Part shown: positions 7,359 to 17,533 of the stretch, one piece after another
How the letters are laid out: the number at the start of each line of letters is the position of its first letter
Numbering within the stretch: position 1 is the first letter of the stretch
DNA from: Bacteroidales bacterium
Lineage (GTDB): Bacteria; Bacteroidota; Bacteroidia; Bacteroidales; PXBB01
NCBI GenBank assembly: GCA_028698995.1
Contig: JAQVVM010000027.1
Location: forward strand, 1-59,024
DNA: 59,024 bases
Direction of reading: 5' to 3'
Program-made: the position numbers and the translations under genes
Notes under the pieces: generated by a model
Told to the model about the DNA's origin: nothing
The model's input: only the letters and a program-made list of their open reading frames with translations
Databases searched by the model: none

Positions 7359-9503
7359 ATGTTAAATGAACAAAAACTTATTAAAAAGTACAATTATCAA
7401 TTAGGTAAAATTGAAAGAGGATACAACAATCGCTTGCTTTACGTTAACCTTTCTGATAATAACATCAAAGAAAAACCATTTACCAATGAGGTAAAGGAAA
7501 AATTTATCGGTGGAAAAGGCTTAGGCTTAAGACTCTTATGGGATGCAACAAAACCTGAAACAAAATGGGACGATCCTGAAAATGAAATTATCATTTCTCC
7601 CGGACCGGTTTGTGGAATTACCCAATACGCAGGTAGTGGTAAATCTATAGTTGTTACAATTTCACCCCTTACAGACGTTGTCATTGACAGTAATGTAGGT
7701 GGCTATTTCGGACCTTTTATGAAATTTTCGGGCTTCGATGCTCTTGAAATTCAGGGAAAAGCAAAAAGTGATGTAATAATATATATTGATGGCCGAACCG
7801 GTTCTGTTGAAATTTTTGAAGACGATGAGCTGCCTTTAGACTCACATCATCTGGCTGAAATCTTAACAGAAAAATTTGCCGACAATGAAAAAGACATGAT
7901 CAATGTGAGTGTTGTATCAGCGGGACAGGCAGCTGACCATTCATTTATAGGCATGTTGAATTTCAGTTTTTGGGATCCACGCCGAAAATTGGCACGTTTA
8001 AAACAAGCAGGAAGAGGTGGTATTGGTCGCATTTTTAGGGACAAAAAAATAAAGGCTATAGTTGTTAAAACACCTCAGGTCAGAGGCAACATGAACAATG
8101 TTGTTGACCTTGCCGCAATCATTGAAAAAGGCAAGAAATTCACACAAGAAATCCGCCAGTTTGATGATGAACAATGTGAAATGCGTACAAAGGGCACTGC
8201 TCATTTAACCAATGTTATGAATGATTATGATTTGTTACCAACTCATAACTTTAAATTCGGTTCGCATAAAGATGCCTATAAATTTCATTCTGAAATCTGG
8301 AAGAAGCGTTTTACTCAGGGTATGCCAGATGGATGTTGGATTGGATGCACGATGGCTTGCGCAAAAGTGGTTGACGGTTTTAAAATAAGAACAGGTCCTT
8401 ATAAAGGAGAAACAGTATCTGTTGAAGGTCCTGAGTATGAAACTGCTGCCGGTGTGGGTTCATGCTGTGGTATTTTCGAACCCGATGATATTCTGGAACT
8501 CAATTTTTATTGTGACACTTATGGTATTGATACAATTTCTTGGGGAAATATCACTGCATTCTTAATGGAGTGCTACCAAAATGGTATTATTAATGAAAAA
8601 ATAACCGGTGGATTAAAATTAGAATGGGGCAATGCAGATGCAGCTCTTGAAATGATGCACCAGTTAGCTCGCGGTGAAGGATTCGGACTCGTTGCCGGTC
8701 TTGGTGTGAGAAGAATCAAGCAGTATTTGGTAGAAAATTATGGTGCCGATGCTAAATTCCTTAACGACATTGGAATGGAAAATAAAGGACTTGAATATTC
8801 ACTTTACATTTCAAAAGAATCTCTCGCCCAACAAGGTGGTTACGCTATGACCAACAAAGGACCTCAACATGATGAAGCATGGCTTATCTTTATGGATATG
8901 GTCAACAATCTCATCCCTACTTTTGAAAATAAAGCAGAAGCACTGCACTATTTCCCCATTTTCAGGACATGGTTTGGGTTGATGGGTTTATGTAAATTAC
9001 CATGGAACGATGTTGAACCGGAAGGCAATGCCCAAACCGCTGAGCCGGCAAAAGTTCCTGAGCATGTAGAGAACTATGTAACTATTTATAATGCTGTTAC
9101 AGGAAGCAATATCGACAAAAAAGAACTCATTCTGCAATCTGAAAGAGTTTATAATTTCCAACGTGTTTTTAATATCAGAAGAGGTTATGGTCTGAGAAAG
9201 CATGATGCACAACCCTACAGAGCTGCAGGACCTGTAACAGTTGAAGAATACGAATCACGTCAGGAAAGATATGACAAACAGTTAAAGGAAATTTTAGGAA
9301 TAGATCCTGAAGGAAAAACCATTGTAGAGAAAGTAGCAATTCTTCGTAAACACAGAGAAGCACAGTATGAGAAGTTATTGGATGCCGTTTACAAAAGAAG
9401 AGGTTGGACTTCAAACGGTATTCCTACTGTCGAGCATCTGAAATCAATTAAGATGGATTTGCCCGAGCTTATTGAAGTTGTTAATAAGCATTTGCAAAAC
9501 TAA
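7359..9503 (+). CDS. Aldehyde:ferredoxin oxidoreductase family tungstoenzyme
   Basis: The 714-residue protein belongs to the AOR family, which carries a tungsten (or molybdenum) bis-pterin and one 4Fe-4S cluster and oxidises aldehydes or reduces acids with ferredoxin. The N-terminal domain contains FIGGKGLGLRLLW and GAGRGGIGR-like (here QAGRGGIGR) pterin-contact segments. Candidate cluster ligands are Cys326, Cys330 and Cys334 in CWIGCTMAC (C-x3-C-x3-C rather than the C-x2-C-x3-C of Pyrococcus AOR) and Cys545 in GLCKLPW. The substrate is not predictable. It follows purE by 29 bases with a strong Shine-Dalgarno site, which suggests acquisition from a donor using that mode. No ferredoxin or tungstate transporter is nearby. 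Confidence 0.9.
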   Translation: MLNEQKLIKKYNYQLGKIERGYNNRLLYVNLSDNNIKEKPFTNEVKEKFIGGKGLGLRLLWDATKPETKWDDPENEIIISPGPVCGITQYAGSGKSIVVTISPLTDVVIDSNVGGYFGPFMKFSGFDALEIQGKAKSDVIIYIDGRTGSVEIFEDDELPLDSHHLAEILTEKFADNEKDMINVSVVSAGQAADHSFIGMLNFSFWDPRRKLARLKQAGRGGIGRIFRDKKIKAIVVKTPQVRGNMNNVVDLAAIIEKGKKFTQEIRQFDDEQCEMRTKGTAHLTNVMNDYDLLPTHNFKFGSHKDAYKFHSEIWKKRFTQGMPDGCWIGCTMACAKVVDGFKIRTGPYKGETVSVEGPEYETAAGVGSCCGIFEPDDILELNFYCDTYGIDTISWGNITAFLMECYQNGIINEKITGGLKLEWGNADAALEMMHQLARGEGFGLVAGLGVRRIKQYLVENYGADAKFLNDIGMENKGLEYSLYISKESLAQQGGYAMTNKGPQHDEAWLIFMDMVNNLIPTFENKAEALHYFPIFRTWFGLMGLCKLPWNDVEPEGNAQTAEPAKVPEHVENYVTIYNAVTGSNIDKKELILQSERVYNFQRVFNIRRGYGLRKHDAQPYRAAGPVTVEEYESRQERYDKQLKEILGIDPEGKTIVEKVAILRKHREAQYEKLLDAVYKRRGWTSNGIPTVEHLKSIKMDLPELIEVVNKHLQN

Positions 9504-9547
9504 GTTCTTGTACTTAGTTGATTAATATCATGGGATTTAGTTAGATA

Positions 9548-12223
9548 TCAGTTTTTAAAAATCTTTTGATATAAAACTTTGTCATCATTTCTTGTTCTAA
9601 TTAAATACATCCCTTTTCTAAAGAGGGATGTATTTATTTTACAAAAGTCGGTTTCACACATAAAAGATTTTTGTACTTCCTTACCTAAAGCATCGTAAAT
9701 AGTTATTTCATAAGAAGAAACGTTTGAAAAATCAATAAAAAGTTCTTCATTAAAGGGGTTTGGAAAAACATTAAAGCTGTAATCAGCATTCATTTCATTA
9801 ATATTATTGACATAATTAGAAACGAATATCACAGCAGTATCAGAACAACCGTTCGGTGCTTCGTAAATATAAAAAACCTCACAGGGCAAACACCCATCAT
9901 TGGGTTCACCAACAAAATAATCAGCTGTAACGCCAGTGCCGCTGAAAGTGCCACCTGCAGGACTGCCTGAAAGAAATAATGTGTCATAATATGGAATCTG
10001 GATATTGTTGTTTGTATCAAACATCGCCACAGGAGCTTCTAAAACGTCAAAAAACAATTCATATAAAGACGAACAAGAGTTAGTATCTGTAAAGGTATAT
10101 TCAATTTCATGGAACCCTGACTGTGCTACACTTGGAGTAAAGGTATTCGGAGCACTTATTCCATTACCAGAAAAGACACCCCCTGATGGAAGTATATCAA
10201 TCATTATAGGTGATGCATTTTCACAAATTACTGTTGTATCCTGCCCTGTATAAATAATATTAGGGAGGGGTTTGATCAGGATATTGATAACAGCAATATC
10301 AGAATGACAATTTTCAGGACTGATACTCACAGCATAAAAAGTAGAATCATTTATCAGCACTTGATTAATATTCAGAGTTAAACCACTTGCAATTTGGTTA
10401 GATAGAAGCAAATCGCTGAACCAGAATGAGTTCTGCCCGTTGACTGTGGTACAGGAAACAGTATCACCTTGGCAAAATACTGTTTGAGAAGTGGGTATAG
10501 GCATGGGAGGTTTCTCATTAATTGTTATTGCATTAAAATAGACATTTCCTAAATTGACAAAATCGGATGCTAGAATTCTAAAACGATAATCACTTCCGTA
10601 GTTAAGTGAATCGGGTATAAGAGCAGAGATGATTCCTGAAGTATCCGATAACAGAGAGCCGATGACAACAGGATTAGCAAAACTGCCAACACCATCAGAC
10701 AATTCAAGTGAAAATACATTAGAACCATTAAAGGAAACAGAGGTTGAAAAAGCTACAAATAAAGAATCTCCTGCACAATAAGTGTGTGAAAATAATGAAT
10801 CAATGGTTATAAAATCATTAAGCTGCGTAAGAAAAGCATCTGAACTGCCCTGAGCACTCAACTGGAAAAAATCGAATAATATATTTGTCCTGAAAAAACC
10901 ACAGGCATTAATTCTACCCATATTATCAACGGCAATACCGGCCGATTTATCTTCATTTACCCGACCGAGTCGTTTTGCCCAAAGAAACTGCCCATTGGGA
11001 CTAAGCTTTACTATAAATCCATCAATGTCTGTGACACCGCTGAAAGCAGACAAATTGAACGTACCAGCGGACATGCTGCCTTTAAAAAAACCTGTTACAC
11101 ATACCGAGCCATCAGGGGTAACATCTACAGAAGCCGTTTCATCCTCTAAAGTGCCACCTGAATTTCTAACCCATTGAATAGTACCGGCATTGTTATATTT
11201 GGCCACAAAAGCATCAGAAGACCCATTACTGCTCATTGTCTGCCCATCAAAATTAACTGTTCCAAAAAAAACGCCACCGATATAAACATTGTCAGAGCTG
11301 TCAATTGATATGGATTTTGCTTCTTCAACATCACCTCCGGTGGTACCCCCTTTTTTCACCCAAACCAAATCTCCTGAATTATTGTATTTTGCAGTGAAGA
11401 TATCTGTATCAAAAGCACCACCGGTTGCTGTAATATTGGTGCCTCCAAAATTGGAGGTTCCTCCGAATGAACCTGTTATATAAATATTTCCTAAATCATC
11501 AGTTACAACTGCTGTAGCTCTGTCATTCACACTGCCTCCTGCACGTTTTGCCCAAACCAAGGTGCCAGACGCATTATATTTTGCCATAAAAATATCAACA
11601 GCACCGGCACTTGTAAGTGTTGTAGAAGTACCAAAAGTAGCAGTTCCGCTGAAATCACCTGTAACAATAACATTTCCGGAGATATCAGCAGCAATACCCA
11701 GACCTCTGTCAACAGATGAGCCACCGGCTTTCTTTACCCATTGGAATTGCCCAGAGTTGTTGTATTTCGCCACAAAAACATCTATACTGCTTGCAGTAAT
11801 TGATGTACTTCCGAAAGTTGCTGTTCCGCTGAAATTTCCGGTTATAAAAACATTTCCGGAAAGGTCGGTGGCAATAGCAACAGGGTAATCACCCAAAGTT
11901 CCACCAGCTTGTACAGCCCATTGAAAAACACCATCGGCATTACGCTTTTCGACAAAAATATCCAAACCACCTGCACTAGTAAGCGTTGTCGTTCCAAAAT
12001 TGGCTGTTCCTTCAAATGTGCCTGTCATGAAAACATTATTTTGAGCATCAACAGCAACTGCTGCCCCTTTATCGGATGATGAACTTACCCCTGCCCCACC
12101 CGACTGTGTAGCCCATTGAAATGCTTGTGAATACAAATTTGTGCTCAGGATAAAACAAAAAAACAAGAAAAAAAATTGCTGTTTTTTTTGAAAGATGTGA
12201 TTAATAAATACCGAATACTTCAT
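9548..12223 (-). CDS. SBBP-repeat secreted protein with T9SS sorting domain
   Basis: This 891-residue protein is exported and probably surface-displayed. An N-terminal signal peptide (to about residue 32, ending LYSQ) is followed by about seven SBBP beta-propeller repeats of roughly 55 residues (each with GNVFITG, FSGTATFG, DIFVAKYN and GxxxWxKxAGG elements) to about residue 470. Ig-like segments then run to about 800, and a type A T9SS sorting domain starts at the FPNPF motif and ends with KGMYLIR. The near-identical repeats give DNA-level tandem similarity between about 11.2 and 12.1 kb. No enzymatic motif is seen; adhesion or scaffolding is possible. It is divergent from the LptF/LptG gene. 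Confidence 0.88.
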   Translation of the reverse strand: MKYSVFINHIFQKKQQFFFLFFCFILSTNLYSQAFQWATQSGGAGVSSSSDKGAAVAVDAQNNVFMTGTFEGTANFGTTTLTSAGGLDIFVEKRNADGVFQWAVQAGGTLGDYPVAIATDLSGNVFITGNFSGTATFGSTSITASSIDVFVAKYNNSGQFQWVKKAGGSSVDRGLGIAADISGNVIVTGDFSGTATFGTSTTLTSAGAVDIFMAKYNASGTLVWAKRAGGSVNDRATAVVTDDLGNIYITGSFGGTSNFGGTNITATGGAFDTDIFTAKYNNSGDLVWVKKGGTTGGDVEEAKSISIDSSDNVYIGGVFFGTVNFDGQTMSSNGSSDAFVAKYNNAGTIQWVRNSGGTLEDETASVDVTPDGSVCVTGFFKGSMSAGTFNLSAFSGVTDIDGFIVKLSPNGQFLWAKRLGRVNEDKSAGIAVDNMGRINACGFFRTNILFDFFQLSAQGSSDAFLTQLNDFITIDSLFSHTYCAGDSLFVAFSTSVSFNGSNVFSLELSDGVGSFANPVVIGSLLSDTSGIISALIPDSLNYGSDYRFRILASDFVNLGNVYFNAITINEKPPMPIPTSQTVFCQGDTVSCTTVNGQNSFWFSDLLLSNQIASGLTLNINQVLINDSTFYAVSISPENCHSDIAVINILIKPLPNIIYTGQDTTVICENASPIMIDILPSGGVFSGNGISAPNTFTPSVAQSGFHEIEYTFTDTNSCSSLYELFFDVLEAPVAMFDTNNNIQIPYYDTLFLSGSPAGGTFSGTGVTADYFVGEPNDGCLPCEVFYIYEAPNGCSDTAVIFVSNYVNNINEMNADYSFNVFPNPFNEELFIDFSNVSSYEITIYDALGKEVQKSFMCETDFCKINTSLFRKGMYLIRTRNDDKVLYQKIFKN

Positions 12224-12354
12224 GGGCTTTCAGAATAAAATTAAAATAAAATCAATATTGTTTAGTTTTTGTAAAAATACGCAATATTATTTTCTCCTTA
12301 AAATAAAACCTTATTCAACAGAATAGTATATTTTTGCATTGACAAAGATTACTC

Positions 12355-13431
12355 ATGAGCATTATAGACAAATATATTATCAGAAAATTCTTAGGCACAT
12401 TCTTTTTTGCCATTACCCTGATTATAATTATTGTCATAATTTTCGATATTTCTGAAAGAATTGATGATTTTTTAAAATACAATGCCCCTATAAATGAAAT
12501 TATTTTCGATTATTATTTAAATTTCATCCCCTATTTTATAAATCTGTTCAGTCCTTTATTCACTTTTATTGCGGTTATTTTTTTTACAGCCAAAATGGCT
12601 ACCCATACTGAGATTGTCGCGATTTTAAGCAATGGTATTTCGTTCAAGAGGTTACTTCGCCCATATCTAATTTCAGCATTGGTCCTTTCAGCCCTATCAT
12701 TTTATCTGTCAAACTTTCTTATTCCACCAGCCAATAAGAAAAGACTTGATTTTGAATATAATTACTTTCGTAAAAAGACCAAATACTCGGAAAGGAACAT
12801 TCACATACAAACAAACCCCGATACCTATTCTTATGTTGAGTCGTACAACTTTGATGCAAACATCGGGTATAAATTCGTACTGGAATCCATAAACCCCGAC
12901 ATGAGTTATTCGAAACTCTTTGCCAATACCATAAGATGGGATTCTATCAATGGTAAGTGGCAATTAGACAACTACAACATAAGAAGAATTAACGGTATGG
13001 ATGAAGAAGTTGAAGAAGGAATTTTATTGGATACCACTATCAACCTAAGCCCTGATGATTTTGAGAAAGATGTCAGAAATATGGATATTATGAACTTCTC
13101 TCAGTTAAGGGAATTTATAGATAAAGAAAAAATCAAGGGCTCTGACGATATTGTATTTTATGAGGTTGAGAAACACAGACGTGTAGCTAACCCATTTGCC
13201 ACTGTAATTCTTACTTTTATTGGTGTTTCCCTCTCCAGCAGAAAGTTAAGAGGAGGTATTGGGATGCATCTCGGAGCAGGGCTGGTAATAAGTTTTGCTT
13301 ATATTCTTTTCATGCAGGTAACCACAACTTTTGCAACTTATGGGAATCTATCTCCATTTATATCTGTCTGGATTCCCAATCTTGTTTTTGGGTTACTGGG
13401 TATGTATCTGTTGAAAACTGCACCTAAATAA
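12355..13431 (+). CDS. LptF/LptG family LPS-export permease
   Basis: This is a 358-residue YjgP/YjgQ-type permease, an inner-membrane part of the Lpt machine that extracts lipopolysaccharide and passes it to the periplasmic bridge. It has three N-terminal transmembrane segments (about 15-35, 60-80, 100-120), a periplasmic beta-jellyroll-like domain (about 125-265) and three C-terminal segments (about 280-355), the family layout. It begins MSIIDKYIIRKFL, typical of Bacteroidota members. A TATTTTTG -7 box lies at 12329-12336. LptF versus LptG cannot be told apart; no lptB or partner is adjacent. Confidence 0.88.
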   Translation: MSIIDKYIIRKFLGTFFFAITLIIIIVIIFDISERIDDFLKYNAPINEIIFDYYLNFIPYFINLFSPLFTFIAVIFFTAKMATHTEIVAILSNGISFKRLLRPYLISALVLSALSFYLSNFLIPPANKKRLDFEYNYFRKKTKYSERNIHIQTNPDTYSYVESYNFDANIGYKFVLESINPDMSYSKLFANTIRWDSINGKWQLDNYNIRRINGMDEEVEEGILLDTTINLSPDDFEKDVRNMDIMNFSQLREFIDKEKIKGSDDIVFYEVEKHRRVANPFATVILTFIGVSLSSRKLRGGIGMHLGAGLVISFAYILFMQVTTTFATYGNLSPFISVWIPNLVFGLLGMYLLKTAPK

Positions 13432-14062
13432 TGGATGCCCATAAAATTTTTTGGCTTTTTTACTAATTACTGTTTCATTAATACAATTTATAATACCTAT
13501 TTCTATGTCCATGAAAAACATCTAAAGCCAGTTAAATACAATGCTTCCTGACTTGTCCCCTTATTTCTACATCTTCACATCCAGCAAATTATCAAGATCT
13601 AATTATTAACAATCTTTAGTTTTACCGCAAAAGAAATAACAAGTTGTTTTTTATGTTTTTTTGCCTCAAAAGAGTCAAAAGGCGTGGCTGCTTAAAAATT
13701 TGCAAAAATCATCAGATGCAACCAAAAAAAGTAACCAATGGCAGAATTTGTCAAAATGTTTAAATGTATTTTTCTAATATTTTTACTTTTTTTTACAAAA
13801 AAGTAACAAAAAGTCAAGGCTGCTTAAAAATTTGCTAAAATCATCTTTAAGGTCAGGTATATAAACATTTATCAGTGAATGATTTGTTACGGGGTTAGGT
13901 GTAACGGTATCGCTGCATGGTAGCGGTGCAGATTTAGTTTTTCAGGGAAGGAAAGAGAGTTTTTGTCAGGGCAGGAAAAAGCAAAGATAAAAAAGATTGG
14001 CAATGGCTCTTTTAAGCAAGTACGGGCAAAGACGTGCGGCGTACTATAAATCTAAGTAAAAT
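13432..14062. repeat. Intergenic region with two copies of a dispersed repeat
   Basis: The 631-base gap between convergent genes contains no gene. It holds two copies of a repeat whose conserved part reads GGCTGCTTAAAAATTTG: one at about 13672-13715, and a fuller one at 13781-13845 starting with the hairpin TTACTTTTTT/AAAAAAGTAA and continuing AAAGTCAAGGCTGC. A third copy is at 36736-36802. A short CGCT/AGCG inverted repeat is near 13911-13928. Confidence 0.75.
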
Positions 14063-17000
14063 TCATTTCTTCACAAACCTCCCCAACACACTACTGCTTT
14101 CTTCCCCTTCTAAGCGTATAAAATACATGCCTTTGGCGAGGAATGATATGTTGATGTGGTGCTTTGATATTAAAACAGCTTGTTGTAAAAGCAATCGACC
14201 CTGAATATCGCATACCATAATGTTTTTATATTTTGTAATGTCAGGTATTTCTACAATAATATTATCATTGGCAGGGTTCGGGTAAATAACAAGACGCAAT
14301 TCTACATTTAAATCATTTATACCAATTGATTGATTATTACAGATATTGGAAACTGACTTTTGAAAAACATTTTTACTTGAATTGCATGGATTGGGCTTAA
14401 AAACAGCTATCTGATAGTAATATAAATTGCTTTCATTGTCAATGTAACTTATTGTGGATAAACCGCCGGAAATGGAATCGAAAAGCTCCATATTGTTTAA
14501 AAAAGTGCCTTTGTAGAGATAGTACCAGTCGGGTATAAAAGAGCCGCTTTCATCAATATATTTATTCCATGACAATATGTAATTTCCAGAACCTATGCTG
14601 GTTTGCAAAAGCATTGTTTCGTGGAAAGGGCTTAAATTGGTTAAAATTCCGCAGGTGTCTAAGGCGGCAATTTTATATTTATCGGTATGGTTGTGGGGTT
14701 GCGAGCTATTATCAATGTATTCGCTTACCGAATTGTAAGGGACGGTATCAATGGGAATGTATTCCGTACCAGATAATTTAAATATGACATAGTTAGTAAA
14801 ACTATTTACAAGTGTTTTTTTCCATATAATTTTATTTTTGGCGCTTAGCGAATCGAGGGTAACAATGCAAATTGGGTCCGGGGGATAAGATTGAAAAACA
14901 GTTATTGTATTTGTTGCTGAACTTTCACAACCGTATGTATCTGATATAGTGTAAGTAATGTTATGATTACCTGCACCTGCAACAGCAGGGGAAAAGACGC
15001 CATAGCTAACACCAGTACCAGAAAATGTTCCTCCAAGAGGAGTTCCTTCTGTAAGTGCTAAGGGTGGCGAGCTTACGCAAAAGAAAGGAGGCTGGATAGA
15101 TAAAACTGGGGAGGGAGGCAGTGGTATAATTACCAAATCAATTTGACCGCTTGCATTGCCACATCCAGTTGCATTTACAGTTAATAAAACAGTTCCCTCA
15201 TTAATATCACCAGAACTTGGGGTGTAGATGGGGTTTTCAATAGTTGTGTCGCTGAATGTACCAGTGCCTGACGATAACCATAAAATTGTGTCTGCTGTTA
15301 TACTGGCATTTACAGGATATAGTTCCCCTGCACAAATTGTATCTGGTCCTACAATAACTGATGGTATTGAATTTATTGAAACCACAATTGTATCGGATAC
15401 ACTGCCACAAACATTGGATATAATTACTGCATATATGTTTGTAGATGAGGGACTTACATATATTGTGTCGTTTGTTTCGCCGGTGCTCCACTGGTATGTT
15501 GAACCGAGCAAACCTGTAACAACCAAAATGGCCGTATCGCCATTACATATAGTTTGGTCGGGTGTAACATCTACTGTGGGTAAAGGATTAACAGTAACAT
15601 CTATTGAAGCTGTTCCAGAACAGGAGTTGTTATCTGTAACCGTTACGCTGTATGTACCGCTTGTAGTAACATTGATACTTTGTGTACCCGTCATTGTTGA
15701 CCAACTGTAATGGCTGTAAATACCACCTGCATCTAAGTCAACACTCAGTCCTTCACAAAAAGTTGTGGGTCCGCTTGGTATTATATTTAAATCTATCTGT
15801 ATTACTTGTATGTTTTTTTGAATTGTTGTGGTGGCACATCCATCCGTTAATGTAAGAATGACCGTATAAGTGCCAGGGGTAGCATATTGATGACTAACAG
15901 CAGCACCCGATGCGGTATTACCGTCTCCAAAATCCCATTCATAAGCAACAACATCGGGGTAAAATATAGGTGTTTTGAAACATAGTACTTCGTTTGCACA
16001 AACAGTATTAACAGTATATTGTACAACTCCCGGAGTAGAGCATATGGAATCTTCATTGGAAATAATGAAGTCATAAACTAAGTTCAGTAAACCAAATCCG
16101 GCAGAATATCCGTAAGACTTATAGGCACCATACCCATAAACCATAGCAGTAAAACCGCTATCTGAAAGAATAGTGTGATTTCCTTGTGTAATGGGTACGC
16201 GTGCATAAGCATATTGTGTATTATCGGGTACAGTTGTAAATGTTATTGGTAAACCGTCTAAAGTAAGTATGCCTGTTGAATTTGTTTTTGTTACTATGTT
16301 AACGAAATAACTAGTTATTACTGATGAAGTAAAAGCATTAAAAGTGATATTTTTGATTGATTGTTCTATCGGTGGTGCTACAACAGAAAAAGGGTCTCCA
16401 ACACCGTCACATGAACCACCTTGTGCATATTGAATAATTTGAATTGGTTTAGTGGAAGAAATATATTGGGGTTGATTGGCATCAAGCATATGTATCTGTC
16501 CGGCATTCAGGTTAAATGGTGTACCATTATTGATAGATACTGAAGTAGTGTTTTCGTTTGCAATAATATTGAAATAATCTTTGCTCTTATTCATTAATGG
16601 TACTGTAATATGATTTACACCCCATCGGCTTATGGGTAAAAGCTGCTCATATAAATGGTCACAAGCCACACAGCCTCCAATGTCGGCACAAACATTCCCT
16701 ACATATACTGCAATATTTGAACATGAGCCTATTTCTTTAATTTTTGCACCAGATAAATCATTGGTTGATTGTACCTGAAAAACCTGCCCTGCATTCATAT
16801 TTACAGTGTAAGCCGAACCGCCAAAAGGTGTAATTTCAACTACTGAGCTGTCTGCTGTAGCTACAATCATATACTCGACTCCCCAATCATTTGGCCAACC
16901 CTTTATAGTCTGTACCCTATATTCTTTGTCAAGTGAATTTACAGGAAAAATTACAGCAGCATCCATAGTATTGGGTTGATAATTCAATGCATAAACACTA

Positions 17001-17344
17001 ATTGTATCATTCGCAAGAATTCGAATTCCTTTATTTTCAACTAAACCATTAGCTACTGCCATTGCGCTAAAAGGTATGTCAATCGCAGTAATACTATTGG
17101 CAGCTACAGCAAAACTTTGTATCCAGCTTAAACCGGGTATGCTGACAGTTCCTGAGGTTGCTACAGTTGCAGTAATATACAATGAAAGTGTTGCTGTACT
17201 ATCATAGTTTTGCATAAATCCCATCCAAAACTCTTTTCCCTTTGTAGTGGATGCTTGACCGTTTATGTTAAGCATGTTAGTGAGAATAAGTAAACATACT
17301 AAGATTAAATTTTTAATAGTATTATGAACGTATTTTTTTTTCAA
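14063..17344 (-). CDS. IgGFc-binding/PKD-domain secreted protein with T9SS sorting domain
   Basis: This is a very large secreted protein. From a TTG start at 17344 it is 1093 residues and begins MKKKYVHNT, followed by a good signal peptide ending NINGQ. The next ~350 residues match the IgGFc-binding N-terminal domain (KGKEFWMGF, ATADSSVVEITP). A PKD domain follows (YEWDFGDGNTASG), then Ig-like/SprB-type modules, an FN3-like part, and a type A T9SS sorting domain (YPNPANDN, KGMYFIRL). An open frame continues 42 codons upstream, but a full promoter (TTTG-N20-TAAATTTG) lies inside it, so translation should start downstream. Binding to host or environmental glycoproteins is possible but unproven. 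Confidence 0.82.
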   Translation of the reverse strand: MKKKYVHNTIKNLILVCLLILTNMLNINGQASTTKGKEFWMGFMQNYDSTATLSLYITATVATSGTVSIPGLSWIQSFAVAANSITAIDIPFSAMAVANGLVENKGIRILANDTISVYALNYQPNTMDAAVIFPVNSLDKEYRVQTIKGWPNDWGVEYMIVATADSSVVEITPFGGSAYTVNMNAGQVFQVQSTNDLSGAKIKEIGSCSNIAVYVGNVCADIGGCVACDHLYEQLLPISRWGVNHITVPLMNKSKDYFNIIANENTTSVSINNGTPFNLNAGQIHMLDANQPQYISSTKPIQIIQYAQGGSCDGVGDPFSVVAPPIEQSIKNITFNAFTSSVITSYFVNIVTKTNSTGILTLDGLPITFTTVPDNTQYAYARVPITQGNHTILSDSGFTAMVYGYGAYKSYGYSAGFGLLNLVYDFIISNEDSICSTPGVVQYTVNTVCANEVLCFKTPIFYPDVVAYEWDFGDGNTASGAAVSHQYATPGTYTVILTLTDGCATTTIQKNIQVIQIDLNIIPSGPTTFCEGLSVDLDAGGIYSHYSWSTMTGTQSINVTTSGTYSVTVTDNNSCSGTASIDVTVNPLPTVDVTPDQTICNGDTAILVVTGLLGSTYQWSTGETNDTIYVSPSSTNIYAVIISNVCGSVSDTIVVSINSIPSVIVGPDTICAGELYPVNASITADTILWLSSGTGTFSDTTIENPIYTPSSGDINEGTVLLTVNATGCGNASGQIDLVIIPLPPSPVLSIQPPFFCVSSPPLALTEGTPLGGTFSGTGVSYGVFSPAVAGAGNHNITYTISDTYGCESSATNTITVFQSYPPDPICIVTLDSLSAKNKIIWKKTLVNSFTNYVIFKLSGTEYIPIDTVPYNSVSEYIDNSSQPHNHTDKYKIAALDTCGILTNLSPFHETMLLQTSIGSGNYILSWNKYIDESGSFIPDWYYLYKGTFLNNMELFDSISGGLSTISYIDNESNLYYYQIAVFKPNPCNSSKNVFQKSVSNICNNQSIGINDLNVELRLVIYPNPANDNIIVEIPDITKYKNIMVCDIQGRLLLQQAVLISKHHINISFLAKGMYFIRLEGEESSSVLGRFVKK

Positions 17345-17439
17345 ATTGTGGTATGTTGTTATAGGGTAGGTTAAAAATTCACAAATTAATAAAGCGTGTA
17401 GGAAAAAAATTTTATTAGGTAAAGTTTCATATTTGACAG

Positions 17440-17471
17440 CAAATTTAATTAAATAAAATAAAGATATCAAA
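17440..17471 (-). promoter_or_regulatory. Complete promoter TTTG-N20-TAAATTTG
   Basis: On the minus strand TTTG (17468-17471) is separated by 20 bases from TAAATTTG (17440-17447), an excellent Bacteroidota sigma-ABfr promoter. It predicts transcription start near 17434 and a leader of about 90 bases to the TTG start of the IgGFc-binding gene. Confidence 0.7.
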
Positions 17472-17533
17472 AAAAGTATTGAAATATTAAAAAAATGTAA
17501 ATTAAAAAAAATAGCTCTTATAGCTTTTATAGG

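Noticed and set aside
11200..12100. Regular near-identical DNA units that might be read as a repeat array or CRISPR
   Set aside because: They are in-frame codons of SBBP propeller repeats within one protein, with variable lengths and no spacers.
13880..13930. GC-richer stretch with short CGCT/AGCG inverted repeat resembling a tRNA arm
   Set aside because: No acceptor stem, anticodon arm or CCA-type end can be paired; it is a short intergenic hairpin only.
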